A DNA stretch of 64,000 bases from Candidatus Zixiibacteriota bacterium (GCA_030613505.1 JAUWLW010000004.1:1-64000); one strand, 5' to 3'; positions 6,486 through 15,899 are shown, counted from the first letter of the stretch. The notes: generated by a model from the sequence alone, not told the origin. A program made the numbers and translations.

Positions 6486-7307
6486 ATGATTAAACGTGTA
6501 ATAATTGTGGTTGCGCCGTTGGCTGCGAGCGTGGCTTTCGCCGGCATGGGGTCATTGGTAGCGTCGTTCCCCAACGCGGGGAAAAGCACCCATTACGGCA
6601 TGGCCGCGGACCGCGATTACCTCTATTCTCTCCACCACGACCTCGTCCGGGGCTATCCGGTAGTCGTCCTCCGGCGGGCGAACGGTTCTTTCGTGCGTTC
6701 GATGGCGGTCCCGTTACCGCCCTTGGAGAAGTCGTACGTACGGGGTATGGGCTACGAGGGCGACGGCTCGATGGGGGAGGGTTATCTCCACTTGAACAAC
6801 TATGGATACCGGTACGTTGCGAAGGTTCGTATAGCCAACGCGAAGTTAGTGGGGTCGTGGCGATGGAGCGGCGGCTCCAACCGGTACGGCCTGTGCGCCG
6901 ACAACGACAAGACGCGAATCGGAACGCTTAGGGGATTCTACCAGAGCCATTTGAGCGGCATATGGTGGCACTCCGATAAAAAGGGCAGCCTGATATCTTC
7001 GTGGCGGTCGCCGACGACGAACTACGCCTACGACCTCGCCTGGGATTACCGCAACAATTTTATCTGGTACGCCAACTCCAGCACGAATTGGGTTTTCGGC
7101 ATGACGACCGCGGGTTCCATCCGGGAGTCGTGGCAGCTTAGGGCCGGCGTCCGGTACCCGTACGGCATCGCCTACTACGCCAACCGGCTGTACGTTAGTA
7201 CGTCGGGCGGTAGTCCGGACGAATACATCTGGGTTTACGACTGCCCGCTCTCTACCGTGGGCGTCGAGCCCGCCTCGCTGGGACGGGTCAAGGCTCTGTT
7301 CGAGTGA
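6486..7307 (+). CDS. Secreted protein of unknown function with the SLGRVKALFE tail
   Basis: The 273-residue protein has a signal peptide (KRVIIVVAPLAASVAFA, cleavage likely after residue 18) and then Trp/Tyr/Ser-rich beta-strand sequence with weak internal repetition, for example SWRWSGG, SSWRSPTTN and RESWQLRAG, suggesting a beta-propeller. No catalytic motif is visible. It ends in SLGRVKALFE exactly like its upstream neighbour, with the preceding residues also similar. The start ATG follows GGGGGTGATGTGCG. The gene has its own promoter and a long leader. It is probably an exported surface or periplasmic protein; the function is unknown. Confidence 0.75.
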   Translation: MIKRVIIVVAPLAASVAFAGMGSLVASFPNAGKSTHYGMAADRDYLYSLHHDLVRGYPVVVLRRANGSFVRSMAVPLPPLEKSYVRGMGYEGDGSMGEGYLHLNNYGYRYVAKVRIANAKLVGSWRWSGGSNRYGLCADNDKTRIGTLRGFYQSHLSGIWWHSDKKGSLISSWRSPTTNYAYDLAWDYRNNFIWYANSSTNWVFGMTTAGSIRESWQLRAGVRYPYGIAYYANRLYVSTSGGSPDEYIWVYDCPLSTVGVEPASLGRVKALFE

Positions 7308-7758
7308 TTTAGGCCGGTCGGTTCGGAGGGGTCTAAATCGATCGTCAGAGGCGGAGTCGGGGGCGGCGTTAGGTTACCGTCGTGCCGGAAGGGTAACGCC
7401 GCGGAGCGCCGAATCGCGTACGGGCTTTGGCCTAACTATTATACTTGGATTTGTACAATTTGTTTTTGAAAGATGGTTCGGCGCGGGGAGCGGCGCCGGG
7501 CGGTTCTTTTCGCTTGACACGTTTCGGAGGGGTATGTTAGCGTGTTGGGCGAAAGGAATCACCAGATAGCGCAAACGAGGCGCGCGGCCGGAGCGAGGTA
7601 AAGGGCCGGGCGCAGCCGAGGTTTTGTATGGATTGGCCTTTAGGAGGTGAACGAGGGTTAAACGAAATACGATAAACGGGTTTTTTAAGCGATTTTCAAC
7701 AACAACGGCGCTGGACGCCAAATTTCCCTACACTTCCGAAAGGGGGTGTCCTCTCAAC
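7308..7758 (+). promoter_or_regulatory. 451-base non-coding leader region before the TonB-receptor-like gene
   Basis: No convincing gene is present. TTGACA at 7514-7519 with TAGCGT 18 bases downstream (7538-7543) is a weak promoter candidate. A hairpin is possible at 7580-7613 (GCGC and GGCC arms around a 14-base loop). AGGGGGTG at about 7740-7747 is the SD for the GTG at 7759. An antisense 115-codon open frame here shows no protein-like features. Confidence 0.4.
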
Positions 7759-10416
7759 GTGCGCGTTAAATATTTAAGGAAGAGCCTCGCCGCGGCGGCG
7801 GTAGTTTTGCTGGCGGCGAGCGTAGCGGGCGCTGTGAATACCGGGACGATTTCAGGTCTGGTGACGGACCAGAACGGCGAGCCCGTATCCGGTGCTTTGG
7901 TCGTCGTGAAGGGTGCGAACCGTTTTGCGACGTCGAACGCCGACGGGTACTACGTCATCACGCCGGTCCCGGTCGGGACTTTCGAAGTTAAAGCGTCGCG
8001 CATAGGCCATAGCGAACAAGTCAGGACGGGCGTTAAGGTCATCGCCGGCTTGAGGACCAATACCTCGTTCCAGCTGGACTCCACGACCACGGGCGTACAC
8101 TACATCCAGTCGGAAACCCCTCTCATCAAGTGGACCGAGACGTATACCGAGAGCATTATCGGTCACGAACAAATCAAGGCGCAGGTCGTCGACGAGTTCG
8201 CCGATATGCTCGTTCGGACGCCCGGCATAGTCTATGAGAACAGCGACGCTTCGACGTTAAACCTCCACATCCGCGGCGGCCGAGGTAACGAGATTGCGTA
8301 CATCGTCGACGGCGTTAACATTACCAACCCCATCGTCGGCGGCGCCGGCATGCAGATCCCGGTCGACGCCATCGAACAGATGAACGTTATCACCGCGGGG
8401 TGGGACGCCGAGTTCGGTAAAGCGCAATCCGGGATTATCAACATCCAAACCAAAGAGGGCCGCGACAAGTACATCGGCCAGGTGGGCGTAACCCAGGAGA
8501 TCTATACAGCCAAGCGGGAGTGGGATTCCAGCAAAGCGCTGGAGTCGACCGGCCTGGAGGACCCCGCGAGCCCGCTCATCACCTGGAACACCGCGACCCG
8601 CGAGACGAATTACTCCAAGTACCGCGGCTCGTTCGGGGGCCCGATTTGGCCCGGCGTTGACCAGCTCGGCTACTTCGTCGCGGGCGACTACACCCGCGAC
8701 TGGACCGTATACCCGTTACCGGATCCCCGCATCCAGTGGAACACCAACGGCAAACTCTCCATCAGGCCTACCGGCCGCTTACGGATGGTGGTGAGCGGCG
8801 GTCGGGCATGGGAGGAGCGCCAACTCTTCTCCAACGAGTACCAATATAACCTCGACGGGTACTACTTCCGCAAAGAGGGGACCAACCGGTTGAGCGCCAA
8901 CTTAACCCACAACGTGACGGACCGCTTCTACTACAGCGTCACCGGCGCAACCTTCAACAACAACCGTTCGCTCATGACGGGCGGGAAACACTGGACCGAT
9001 TATGACCTCAACCGCGTTAAGACCGACCCCACCGGGTGGTTCGTAACTTCCGGCGACTTTCCCGTCTACGAGACGCGGGACCAGGTATATTTCGACGGCA
9101 AGGCCGACTTCCGATACGAGGTCGCCCGCGTAGGCGACAACCGCGCGCTGTCTATGAACGTCATCAAGGGCGGCGTGGGGTTCAAAACCCAGGACGTCGA
9201 CTTCTACCAGGTCCAGACCTACCCGGCCAACGTCTACACCGACATCTTCCACACCTACCCGTTCGAGAGTCACCTCTACCTCCAGGACAAGCTGGAGTAC
9301 TCGGGTATGGTCATCAACATTGGGGCGCGGTTCGACGTCTTCGACCCCAACGCGACGTACCCGGCGGACCCTTTCAACTTCCGGTGGGGTTACTCCCACA
9401 GCCCGATCACCGGCGAAGAGTTTGAGCGTATGAACTCCGATTCGCCGTATCGTAGCTATTGGGAGATGCCGCGGATAGAGGCGGAGAAGTCGTACCAGGT
9501 GAGCCCGCGTGTGGGCATCTCCTACCCGATCTCGGACCGCGACAAGCTCCACTTCTCGTACGGCCACTTCTTCCAGGTGCCGCCGCTGATCTACCTCTAC
9601 CGGAGCATTCAGTCACAATTGACCGGCGCTTACCCCATCATGGGTAACCCGGACCTCTTGCCGCAGAAGACAGTGCAGTACGAGATCGGCGTCGAGCACC
9701 TCTTCACCGACGACCTCAAGGCCAAAGTCTCGGCGTACTTCAAGGATATCAAGGACCTTATAGACACCCAGCGTATCAACTACGAGCAGGGCTGGAACTA
9801 CACCAAGATCATAAACGCCGACTTCGGCTCGGTGCGCGGCATGGAGGTCACCATCGACAAGCGGATGACGAGGCACTTCTCAGGTAACATGGGGTACACG
9901 TTCTCGGTGGCCAAGGGCCTCGCGTCCTCATATTGGCAGGGTTATAACTACGCCTACCGCGGGTGGGACGTACCCAACCGTGAGGACTTACTCAACTGGG
10001 ACCAGACCCACAAACTCGACGTCACCTTGGATTACCGGACCAATTTCGACATCCACAACTTCGGCGCCAACACCACCATCTCGTACGGTTCCGGCATGCC
10101 ATACTCCAAACCGCCGTCGGGAATCGGCCAACCCGATGTCAACTCCGAGCGTATGCCCTGGACGATAAACTGGAACGTCAAGGCCGATTACTCGGTGACG
10201 TACTGGGGCCTGAACTACACCTTGTTCTGCGAAGTCATCAACCTCCTCAACCACGACAACGTCTTTAACTTCGGCGAGGATGAAGGTGACGGCGCGAGCG
10301 CCGACTGGCTGCCGTGGTACTACTTCTACGGCGACGCCGACGGCCCGTATGACGATATGGAATGCTATGGCGACCCGTTGCGTCTGCGCGTCGGGTTGGA
10401 AATAGGGTTCCTCTAA
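7759..10416 (+). CDS. TonB-dependent-receptor-like outer-membrane protein with N-terminal carboxypeptidase-regulatory domain
   Basis: The 885-residue protein has a signal peptide (residues 1-25), a carboxypeptidase-regulatory-like beta-sandwich at about 28-115 (TGTISGLVTDQNGEPVSGA, GYYVITPVPVGTFEVKA), a plug domain at about 130-240 (ADMLVRTPGIV, LHIRGGRGNEIAYIVDGV, IEQMNVITAGWDAEFG, GIINIQTKEG) and a long barrel ending RLRVGLEIGFL. Such proteins are common in Bacteroidota-like and candidate phyla, where they import large ligands or act together with secreted proteins. TonB and ExbBD are not in the window. It starts with GTG after AGGGGGTG, is followed by a strong terminator, and precedes a T9SS-type cargo and a PorV-like protein. 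Confidence 0.88.
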   Translation: MRVKYLRKSLAAAAVVLLAASVAGAVNTGTISGLVTDQNGEPVSGALVVVKGANRFATSNADGYYVITPVPVGTFEVKASRIGHSEQVRTGVKVIAGLRTNTSFQLDSTTTGVHYIQSETPLIKWTETYTESIIGHEQIKAQVVDEFADMLVRTPGIVYENSDASTLNLHIRGGRGNEIAYIVDGVNITNPIVGGAGMQIPVDAIEQMNVITAGWDAEFGKAQSGIINIQTKEGRDKYIGQVGVTQEIYTAKREWDSSKALESTGLEDPASPLITWNTATRETNYSKYRGSFGGPIWPGVDQLGYFVAGDYTRDWTVYPLPDPRIQWNTNGKLSIRPTGRLRMVVSGGRAWEERQLFSNEYQYNLDGYYFRKEGTNRLSANLTHNVTDRFYYSVTGATFNNNRSLMTGGKHWTDYDLNRVKTDPTGWFVTSGDFPVYETRDQVYFDGKADFRYEVARVGDNRALSMNVIKGGVGFKTQDVDFYQVQTYPANVYTDIFHTYPFESHLYLQDKLEYSGMVINIGARFDVFDPNATYPADPFNFRWGYSHSPITGEEFERMNSDSPYRSYWEMPRIEAEKSYQVSPRVGISYPISDRDKLHFSYGHFFQVPPLIYLYRSIQSQLTGAYPIMGNPDLLPQKTVQYEIGVEHLFTDDLKAKVSAYFKDIKDLIDTQRINYEQGWNYTKIINADFGSVRGMEVTIDKRMTRHFSGNMGYTFSVAKGLASSYWQGYNYAYRGWDVPNREDLLNWDQTHKLDVTLDYRTNFDIHNFGANTTISYGSGMPYSKPPSGIGQPDVNSERMPWTINWNVKADYSVTYWGLNYTLFCEVINLLNHDNVFNFGEDEGDGASADWLPWYYFYGDADGPYDDMECYGDPLRLRVGLEIGFL

Positions 10417-10429
10417 TAACGGATAAATT

Positions 10430-10461
10430 GGGGGGTCGCCACGGCTGGTGGCCCCCCCTTT
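10430..10461 (+). terminator. Terminator after the TonB-receptor-like gene
   Basis: GGGGGG and GCCAC (10430-10442) pair with GTGGC and CCCCCC (10448-10458), with a TC bulge and loop GGCTG, followed by TTT. The next gene starts only 34 bases later, so it may be only partly effective. Confidence 0.7.
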
Positions 10462-10494
10462 CCGTATCTCTTCGCGAGAAAGGAGAGAGGAAAG

Positions 10495-12687
10495 TTGAGA
10501 ATTCTAAGACGGATAGGGCCGATACCACGTCTCGTTTTGGCGGGTGTGGTCGCGGCCGGCGCGGTCTTGACATTGACCGCGGCCGTAAAGAAAGGCGCGC
10601 GCGCCGGACCACACGAGATGGATGCGATAGCTTTCGGATACCTCGACGTCGGCAACTTCTGGAATAAAATCTGGAACCGGCTCTACGTCGGCGATCAGTT
10701 TGGTGACGCTAAGTCCGGCACATGGCCTGGCGGCTCCGGCGTAAGCTACTTGTACATCGGCAACTTGTGGTTCGGCACCCTCATAGGCGGTGGTATTTAC
10801 GTCAGCGGCGACTTCCCCTACGCCTCCGGCGGCCCCGAGTGGCACGAGCTTCCGCCTACCGAGAGCGAGCTGCTGATGAGCAATAAAGGCAATTGGGAGC
10901 AGCGGCCAAGCTACGTCAAGACCACCGGCGACCTCGACACGTACGCCATCTGTGACGACTCCGACGCCGGGGAGAAAGGGCCCATACCGGTCGAGGGCGA
11001 GATGCACGCCATCCAATGGTCCGCCCCCGGCCACGACGACTGGATCGTCCTTGAGTGCTGGATAACCAATAAGAACGCGAGCCGGATCGAGGAATGTTAC
11101 GTCTCGCTGGCGTACGACCTCGACATTGGCGGCTCGCTCGACTACATCGACGACCTCGTCGGTTACGACGGTAACGAAATCTACGATTTATGGACCAACC
11201 CGACGAGAGCGGGGGATGAGTGGACTATCGAAGCCCCGGACGGGATAGCCGACGAGTACGACGCGGTTAACTTCACGTCCACCTCCGCCGAAAAGCCGCT
11301 CGATAAGAAAATGAACGGCTGGCCGCGCATGATGGCCTACATGTACGACGAGGGCGGCGACGCCCGCGACGTGCCGGGCTACTGCGGCCTCCGCGTCATG
11401 GGCTGGATGGACGACGACGATAAGGTCGGTTCTCTTATAGAGATCTCGAGCCAGCACTCCTGGGACATCATGAACGACCCCGAGAACGACGCGTATAAGT
11501 ACGGCTACATGATCGACGTCGGCACGTACGAGGAGGTCAACACCGCGTACGACTGGCGCATCGACCCGGTCTTCGGCCCCTTCGAGCTGGAGCCCGACGA
11601 GGTCGTGCATTGGTGGACCGGCGTCATCATGGGCCGGGACCTAAACGGCCTGCGGACAAACTCCGACGCGCTGTACGCTGACTTCCTGGGGCCCGACGGC
11701 CTGCCCGGAACCGACGACGACTGGGAAGTGGTGGCTCCGCCGACGTCGCCCCGCCTGGTGGCGGTGCGCGGCAATAACCAGGTAACGATCCGCTGGAACC
11801 CGCGCTACAAAGCGGGCAAGAACACCGAGACCGACAGGGACCCCCGCTCCGGCCTACGGGACTTCGACGGTTACATCGTGTGGCGCTCGGACGTCGGCTT
11901 CGACTCCGGCTGGGAACCGATCCTCTGGGTCGATAAGCTCAGCAAGAGAAGCTCCGAAAACCCCGACGCCGACAAGAGGTTCTACGCCTGGGGCTGGCGG
12001 GTTTCGACCTTTTCCGAAAAACGCCTTAACGAGCGGGTCCCGAACGGTAAGGTCGTCGCCACCGAACCCAATTTAGAAGGAAAGCCGGCCGTAGCTTTCG
12101 AGAATATCCGCGGCTCGTTCCCGACGAACACCCGCCAGGGCGGCGCGGTGCGTTTGCGTAAGGTCTCCGGTTATTACGAGCTGGTGGACGGCGTGGACGC
12201 GGGCGGCGCCGTAACCGGCGACCTCGCCAACGGCACGCGTTACTACTACGCCGTCGTAGGGTACGATTTCGGCAGAAAAACAAAAACGGGCGGCGACCGC
12301 CCGACCGCGGGCGGAAGGAACGTCAACGCGCTGCAGGTTATTCCCTTACCGCTGGCCGGCAGCGTAATGGACGACATTAGCGTCGTTCCCAACCCGTACA
12401 AGGGCAGCGCGGACTGGGAAGAGTGGACCGGTTCCGGCACGCGCCTCGGCAAGATCTACTTCATGAACCTGCCGGAGAAGTGCACCGTCCGGATCTACAC
12501 TATCGCGGGCGACCTCGTCCGCACGATGGAACATAACGACGTCACCTTCGGCGCCCTGGGCTGGGACCTCACCGGCGAAGCGGGCGTCCAGGTGGCGAGC
12601 GGTATCTACGTCTATCACGTTGACGCGCCCGATTACGGCGAAAAAATAGGAAAATTCGCCGTCTTAGTCGGCCGCCAAAGCCAATAA
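10495..12687 (+). CDS. Large secreted protein with fibronectin-III-like region and T9SS/FlgD-like C-terminal domain
   Basis: The 730-residue protein starts at a TTG preceded by AAGGAGAGAGG. A hydrophobic signal segment covers about residues 6-25. The central part is acidic and aromatic-rich without a recognised enzyme motif. Residues about 415-620 look like a fibronectin-III module (PPTSPRLVAVRGNNQVTIRW, FDGYIVWRS, GTRYYYAVVGYD). The last about 100 residues (VVPNPYKGSADW, CTVRIYTIAGDLVRT, GWDLTGEAGVQVASGIYVYH) are the FlgD-Ig/type A sorting-like domain typical of type IX secretion cargo. The neighbouring PorV-like protein fits that picture. T9SS core genes are not in the window, so the route of secretion is inferred. 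Confidence 0.82.
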   Translation: MRILRRIGPIPRLVLAGVVAAGAVLTLTAAVKKGARAGPHEMDAIAFGYLDVGNFWNKIWNRLYVGDQFGDAKSGTWPGGSGVSYLYIGNLWFGTLIGGGIYVSGDFPYASGGPEWHELPPTESELLMSNKGNWEQRPSYVKTTGDLDTYAICDDSDAGEKGPIPVEGEMHAIQWSAPGHDDWIVLECWITNKNASRIEECYVSLAYDLDIGGSLDYIDDLVGYDGNEIYDLWTNPTRAGDEWTIEAPDGIADEYDAVNFTSTSAEKPLDKKMNGWPRMMAYMYDEGGDARDVPGYCGLRVMGWMDDDDKVGSLIEISSQHSWDIMNDPENDAYKYGYMIDVGTYEEVNTAYDWRIDPVFGPFELEPDEVVHWWTGVIMGRDLNGLRTNSDALYADFLGPDGLPGTDDDWEVVAPPTSPRLVAVRGNNQVTIRWNPRYKAGKNTETDRDPRSGLRDFDGYIVWRSDVGFDSGWEPILWVDKLSKRSSENPDADKRFYAWGWRVSTFSEKRLNERVPNGKVVATEPNLEGKPAVAFENIRGSFPTNTRQGGAVRLRKVSGYYELVDGVDAGGAVTGDLANGTRYYYAVVGYDFGRKTKTGGDRPTAGGRNVNALQVIPLPLAGSVMDDISVVPNPYKGSADWEEWTGSGTRLGKIYFMNLPEKCTVRIYTIAGDLVRTMEHNDVTFGALGWDLTGEAGVQVASGIYVYHVDAPDYGEKIGKFAVLVGRQSQ

Positions 12688-12702
12688 GGGAGGTACAGAC
12701 AG

Positions 12703-13668
12703 ATGCGTAAGATGCTAATAACGTTTGCGGCTTTGGCGATAGTCTGCGCGTCGTGCGCTTTCGCCGTTGGCAAAGAGGGCACCTCCGGCGCCAAGTTCCT
12801 CAACGTCGGGGTAGGCGCTCGCGCCGCGGCGATGGCCGACGCGTACGACCCGATAGCGTCAGGGCCGGAAGCTGTATTCTGGAACGCCGCCGGCCTGGTC
12901 AACGTTGAGAACCAGGGCATCTCGGTCAGCGACAACGAGTGGATAGCCGATACCCGTATGGTCGCGGGCGCGTACGCCCGCCGGTTCGGCTTCGGCACGG
13001 TCGGTTTCATGGTCCAATCCTTGATGTACGGCAATATGGATGAGACCACGGTCGGAAAACCCGACGGCACCGGCAACACCTTCAGCGCTATGGACATGGC
13101 CGCCGGCGTCGCTCTGGGACGACGACTGACCGACCGTTTCTCCGTCGGCGGGGTGGTGAAGTTGGTACGTATGTCGTTCAGCGACGTAGAGGGCGTAGAC
13201 CCGGCGATGGGCGTCGCCTTCGACGTCGGAACGCAGTACATGACCGGCTTCCGCACGCTCCGCATGGCGATCTCGCTCCAAAACCTCGGACCCGAGATGC
13301 AGTACGGCGGGACCTATGGCGAGCTCCCACGAAATCGCGAAGAAGGAGAACGCGAACAGGAAGAATACGAGACCTTCAGCTTGCCAGTCATCGTCCGCTT
13401 GGGCTTAGCCTACGACCCGGCGGAGAACATGACGGTGTGCGTTAACGCCGCCCACCCCAACGACGGCGACGAGACGCTCGACTTCGGCGGCGAGTGGTGG
13501 CCGCTGAAGGTGGTCGCCATCCGCGGGGGCTACAAACTCAACTACGACGAGGCAAAGTACACCGGCGGCGTAGGATTCAAGTTCAGCGGCTTCCGCCCCG
13601 ACCTGTCGTACACCAGCATGGGTCGGCTGGGTTATTCGCTCAAAGCGACCCTGAACTACGACTTCTAA
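12703..13668 (+). CDS. PorV/PorQ-family outer-membrane barrel protein
   Basis: The 321-residue protein has a signal peptide and the family opening SGAKFLNVGVGARAAAMADA, then PEAVFWNAAGLV and a beta-barrel pattern ending GYSLKATLNYDF with a terminal Phe. PorV-type proteins sit in the outer membrane and shuttle type IX cargo in Bacteroidota; in other phyla the family is widespread with less certain role. It is 15 bases after the T9SS-like cargo gene with SD GGAGGT, and is followed by a strong terminator, so cargo and PorV-like protein form a unit. Confidence 0.85.
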   Translation: MRKMLITFAALAIVCASCAFAVGKEGTSGAKFLNVGVGARAAAMADAYDPIASGPEAVFWNAAGLVNVENQGISVSDNEWIADTRMVAGAYARRFGFGTVGFMVQSLMYGNMDETTVGKPDGTGNTFSAMDMAAGVALGRRLTDRFSVGGVVKLVRMSFSDVEGVDPAMGVAFDVGTQYMTGFRTLRMAISLQNLGPEMQYGGTYGELPRNREEGEREQEEYETFSLPVIVRLGLAYDPAENMTVCVNAAHPNDGDETLDFGGEWWPLKVVAIRGGYKLNYDEAKYTGGVGFKFSGFRPDLSYTSMGRLGYSLKATLNYDF

Positions 13669-13687
13669 AAAGCCGCGATAAGCAAAG

Positions 13688-13717
13688 AAACCCCGGGCCC
13701 TTCGCGGCCCGGGGTTT
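13688..13717 (+). terminator. Terminator after the PorV-like gene
   Basis: AAACCCCGGGCC (13688-13699), loop CTTCGC, GGCCCGGGGTTTT (13706-13717): a 12-base-pair G+C-rich stem with a U-run. Confidence 0.9.
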
Positions 13718-13756
13718 TCGTAGGCGCGCGTCGGCGCCGACGTCGACACTTACGGG

Positions 13757-13785
13757 TTGCGAAGGAGGCTGTGATATTTTATAAT
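13757..13785 (+). promoter_or_regulatory. Promoter of the GWxTD-bamD-nadD unit
   Basis: TTGCGA (13757-13762), 17-base spacer, perfect TATAAT (13780-13785), 12 bases before the ATG at 13798. An SD-like AGGAGG lies inside the spacer. Confidence 0.6.
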
Positions 13786-13797
13786 CACCGTCGAATT

Positions 13798-15195
13798 ATG
13801 TTAGGTAAAGTGCTCGAGAACGTGCGGCGTTACGTCGCCGTATGCGCGGCGTTGTTAGTCCCGGCCGTGCCGGCCCAGGCCGACGAGGGGTTCTATTTCG
13901 ACTACGCGTTCTTCTACCCCCGCGCGGGCGAGAAGGTGGTAGTCGAATTCTACGTAGCCGTTCCCCTCGAGCGGCTGGAGGGGGTCGAAACCGCGGAAGG
14001 GACGACGTACAATTTCAACGTCGGCGTACAAGTGACGCGCCCTTCGAGCGGCGCCGTAGTAGCCAACGCCCTCAAGGCGAAGACGGCTCGCATATCCGCG
14101 GGCGAAGACGTCAAAGCGCCGCTGTCGGTGAGCCAATTGGACGTCGCCGTGCCGCCCGGCGACTATCATTTTGAAATAGGCGTGGGGGACCTGGGGGGCG
14201 GCGGCTCCCGCGTAAGCACGCTGGACGTCACCGTTCCCGCGCCCGCGGACGGGCCCTTCGCCTCGGGGATCGAACTGGCCAGCTCCATAGCGCCCGTGGA
14301 CGCGGACGTGGTCGGCGAATTCGTTAAAAACGGCCTAAACGTCATTCCCAACCCTACAAAACTTGTAAACGACGGCGACGGGGCGTTACCAATATATTAC
14401 GAGCTTTACCGGTTGCCGATGGGGGAGGACGGTAAGGCGAATTTCGTGGTTTCGTACGACGTGTCGCAGCTCAACGGCCGCCGTTTCCTCAAAGTCGAAC
14501 GGGCACTGGAAGCCACGGCGCCGGACGTAGTGTGTGCCGAGACGTTGGACCTGAAGGGCGTGCCGCCGGGCAGTTACGAGTTATCGTTGCGTCTCGAGAG
14601 CCGCGGCGGCGATGAGCTGTTGCGGGCGCGGAAGAAGTTCATGGTGTTCCATCACGTCACGGGGAAGGAGCTGGCCGATCTCAAAGGGAAGTTCATGCCT
14701 TATTCCCTGGAAGAGGAGAAACAGAAGCGTCGCGAATTGTCGCTGGTCGCGAGCGACGCCGAGCTGGCGGCTTTCGACGCCCTGTCGACGGAAGAGAAAC
14801 CCATATTCGTCGACAACTTCTGGGCCCGGCGCGACCCCGACCCGGACACGCCCGTCAACGAGATTAAAAACGCTTTTTATACGCGGTACTACTACGTCCA
14901 GGAACGTTATACCACGCCGTTTCGCGAGGGCGTCGACACCGATATGGGCCGGATATATTTAAAGTACGGGGAGCCGGACGAGGTGCTCCGCTCGCCGATG
15001 GGTATGAGGTCCGAAGTAAGCATCAACACGTCGACGTGGCAGTCGAAACCATTCGAGGCTTGGGAATATTTCACCACCGGCGGCGTAGATACTCAATATG
15101 TGTTGTTCGTATTCATAGATGACGAAGGCGACGGCTCCTTCGATCTCGACGCGTCGACCGTCCCCGGCTACGGCCGGCTGATACGCTCGAATTAA
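13798..15195 (+). CDS. GWxTD domain-containing secreted protein
   Basis: From ATG 13798 the product has 465 residues. A signal peptide (VAVCAALLVPAVPAQA) precedes EGFYFDYAFFYPRAGEKV. The C-terminal third holds the GWxTD block: DNFWARRDPDPDTPVNEI, then FYTRYYYVQERYTTPF and GRIYLKYGEPDEV. The family is common in candidate phyla and Bacteroidota-like bacteria; its function is unknown, but an envelope role is likely given the following lipoprotein and bamD. The frame is open back to a GTG at 13771, only two bases after AGGAGG; that spacing is poor and the TATAAT box falls inside that extension, so 13798 is preferred. Confidence 0.82.
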   Translation: MLGKVLENVRRYVAVCAALLVPAVPAQADEGFYFDYAFFYPRAGEKVVVEFYVAVPLERLEGVETAEGTTYNFNVGVQVTRPSSGAVVANALKAKTARISAGEDVKAPLSVSQLDVAVPPGDYHFEIGVGDLGGGGSRVSTLDVTVPAPADGPFASGIELASSIAPVDADVVGEFVKNGLNVIPNPTKLVNDGDGALPIYYELYRLPMGEDGKANFVVSYDVSQLNGRRFLKVERALEATAPDVVCAETLDLKGVPPGSYELSLRLESRGGDELLRARKKFMVFHHVTGKELADLKGKFMPYSLEEEKQKRRELSLVASDAELAAFDALSTEEKPIFVDNFWARRDPDPDTPVNEIKNAFYTRYYYVQERYTTPFREGVDTDMGRIYLKYGEPDEVLRSPMGMRSEVSINTSTWQSKPFEAWEYFTTGGVDTQYVLFVFIDDEGDGSFDLDASTVPGYGRLIRSN

Positions 15196-15245
15196 ACGCT
15201 TCGGGCGGTTGACGCGGTGCGGTACTAACCCGGAGGTAATACGTA

Positions 15246-15893
15246 ATGGAGATATTCAGGCGTAATCTGGCTCCGATATCGGCGCTGGCGGGACTGGCCT
15301 TCTTGGCGGTCGCGTGCGGTAAAGTTACGTACGCGGTCCCCGACGAGTACCTGGGCGACGGGGAATTGCTCGCCGCCTCTATGGAGGTCGCCGCCGTCCA
15401 ACTGGGCGAGAATCGCGTGTTGCAGCCCGAGAACGGTCCCTTCGTGGTGGAGAGCCTGGGCGAGGACGACGGGGAGTACGACTGGTTGTACAGCCGGTTT
15501 GAGGATGTCGTGGCCCAAGAGCTCTCGAGCCGAGGTTTGGAAGTTTTACCTGAGGCGACCGGCGAAGAGACCGCCGTCAAGTATCGATTAATCGAATCGC
15601 GCGTCGTCAACGCTAAAGCGGAACGGGGCCAGGTTAGGCGTATAGGCCGCACCGTAGCGCACATCCGCATATACGGCGTAGACGGCGAACTATTCTGGGC
15701 GGGCGAATACGAGGGCGATTTCGAAAACGTAGTGCCGAAAGGCGTAATAAGCAAGCTCGAGGACGAGCGGATAGAGCAGATCGGGCCCCAACGCCCGGAG
15801 GCCGGCCAGAATCCGTTCGTAGAACCGTTGCTGGTCACGGGTATCACGGGAGCGTTGATATACCTCTTCGCGGTTTCAGCCTCCGCCGAGTAA
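15246..15893 (+). CDS. Lipoprotein of unknown function
   Basis: The 215-residue protein has lipobox LAVAC (Cys24), an acidic middle with SRFEDVVAQELSSRGLEVLP and YRLIESRVVNAK, reminiscent of proteins that report on penicillin-binding or stress lipoproteins of the LpoB/DUF4136 type, and a C-terminal hydrophobic helix (PLLVTGITGALIYLFAVSAS). SD GGAGGTAATACG supports the ATG. It lies between the GWxTD gene and bamD and is likely part of the same envelope unit. No firm family. Confidence 0.7.
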   Translation: MEIFRRNLAPISALAGLAFLAVACGKVTYAVPDEYLGDGELLAASMEVAAVQLGENRVLQPENGPFVVESLGEDDGEYDWLYSRFEDVVAQELSSRGLEVLPEATGEETAVKYRLIESRVVNAKAERGQVRRIGRTVAHIRIYGVDGELFWAGEYEGDFENVVPKGVISKLEDERIEQIGPQRPEAGQNPFVEPLLVTGITGALIYLFAVSASAE

Positions 15894-15899
15894 CGCGAT

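Noticed and set aside
7374-7721. 115-codon open frame on the minus strand in the non-coding leader
   Set aside because: No start signal, no domain or codon pattern, and it is antisense to the leader of the receptor-like gene.
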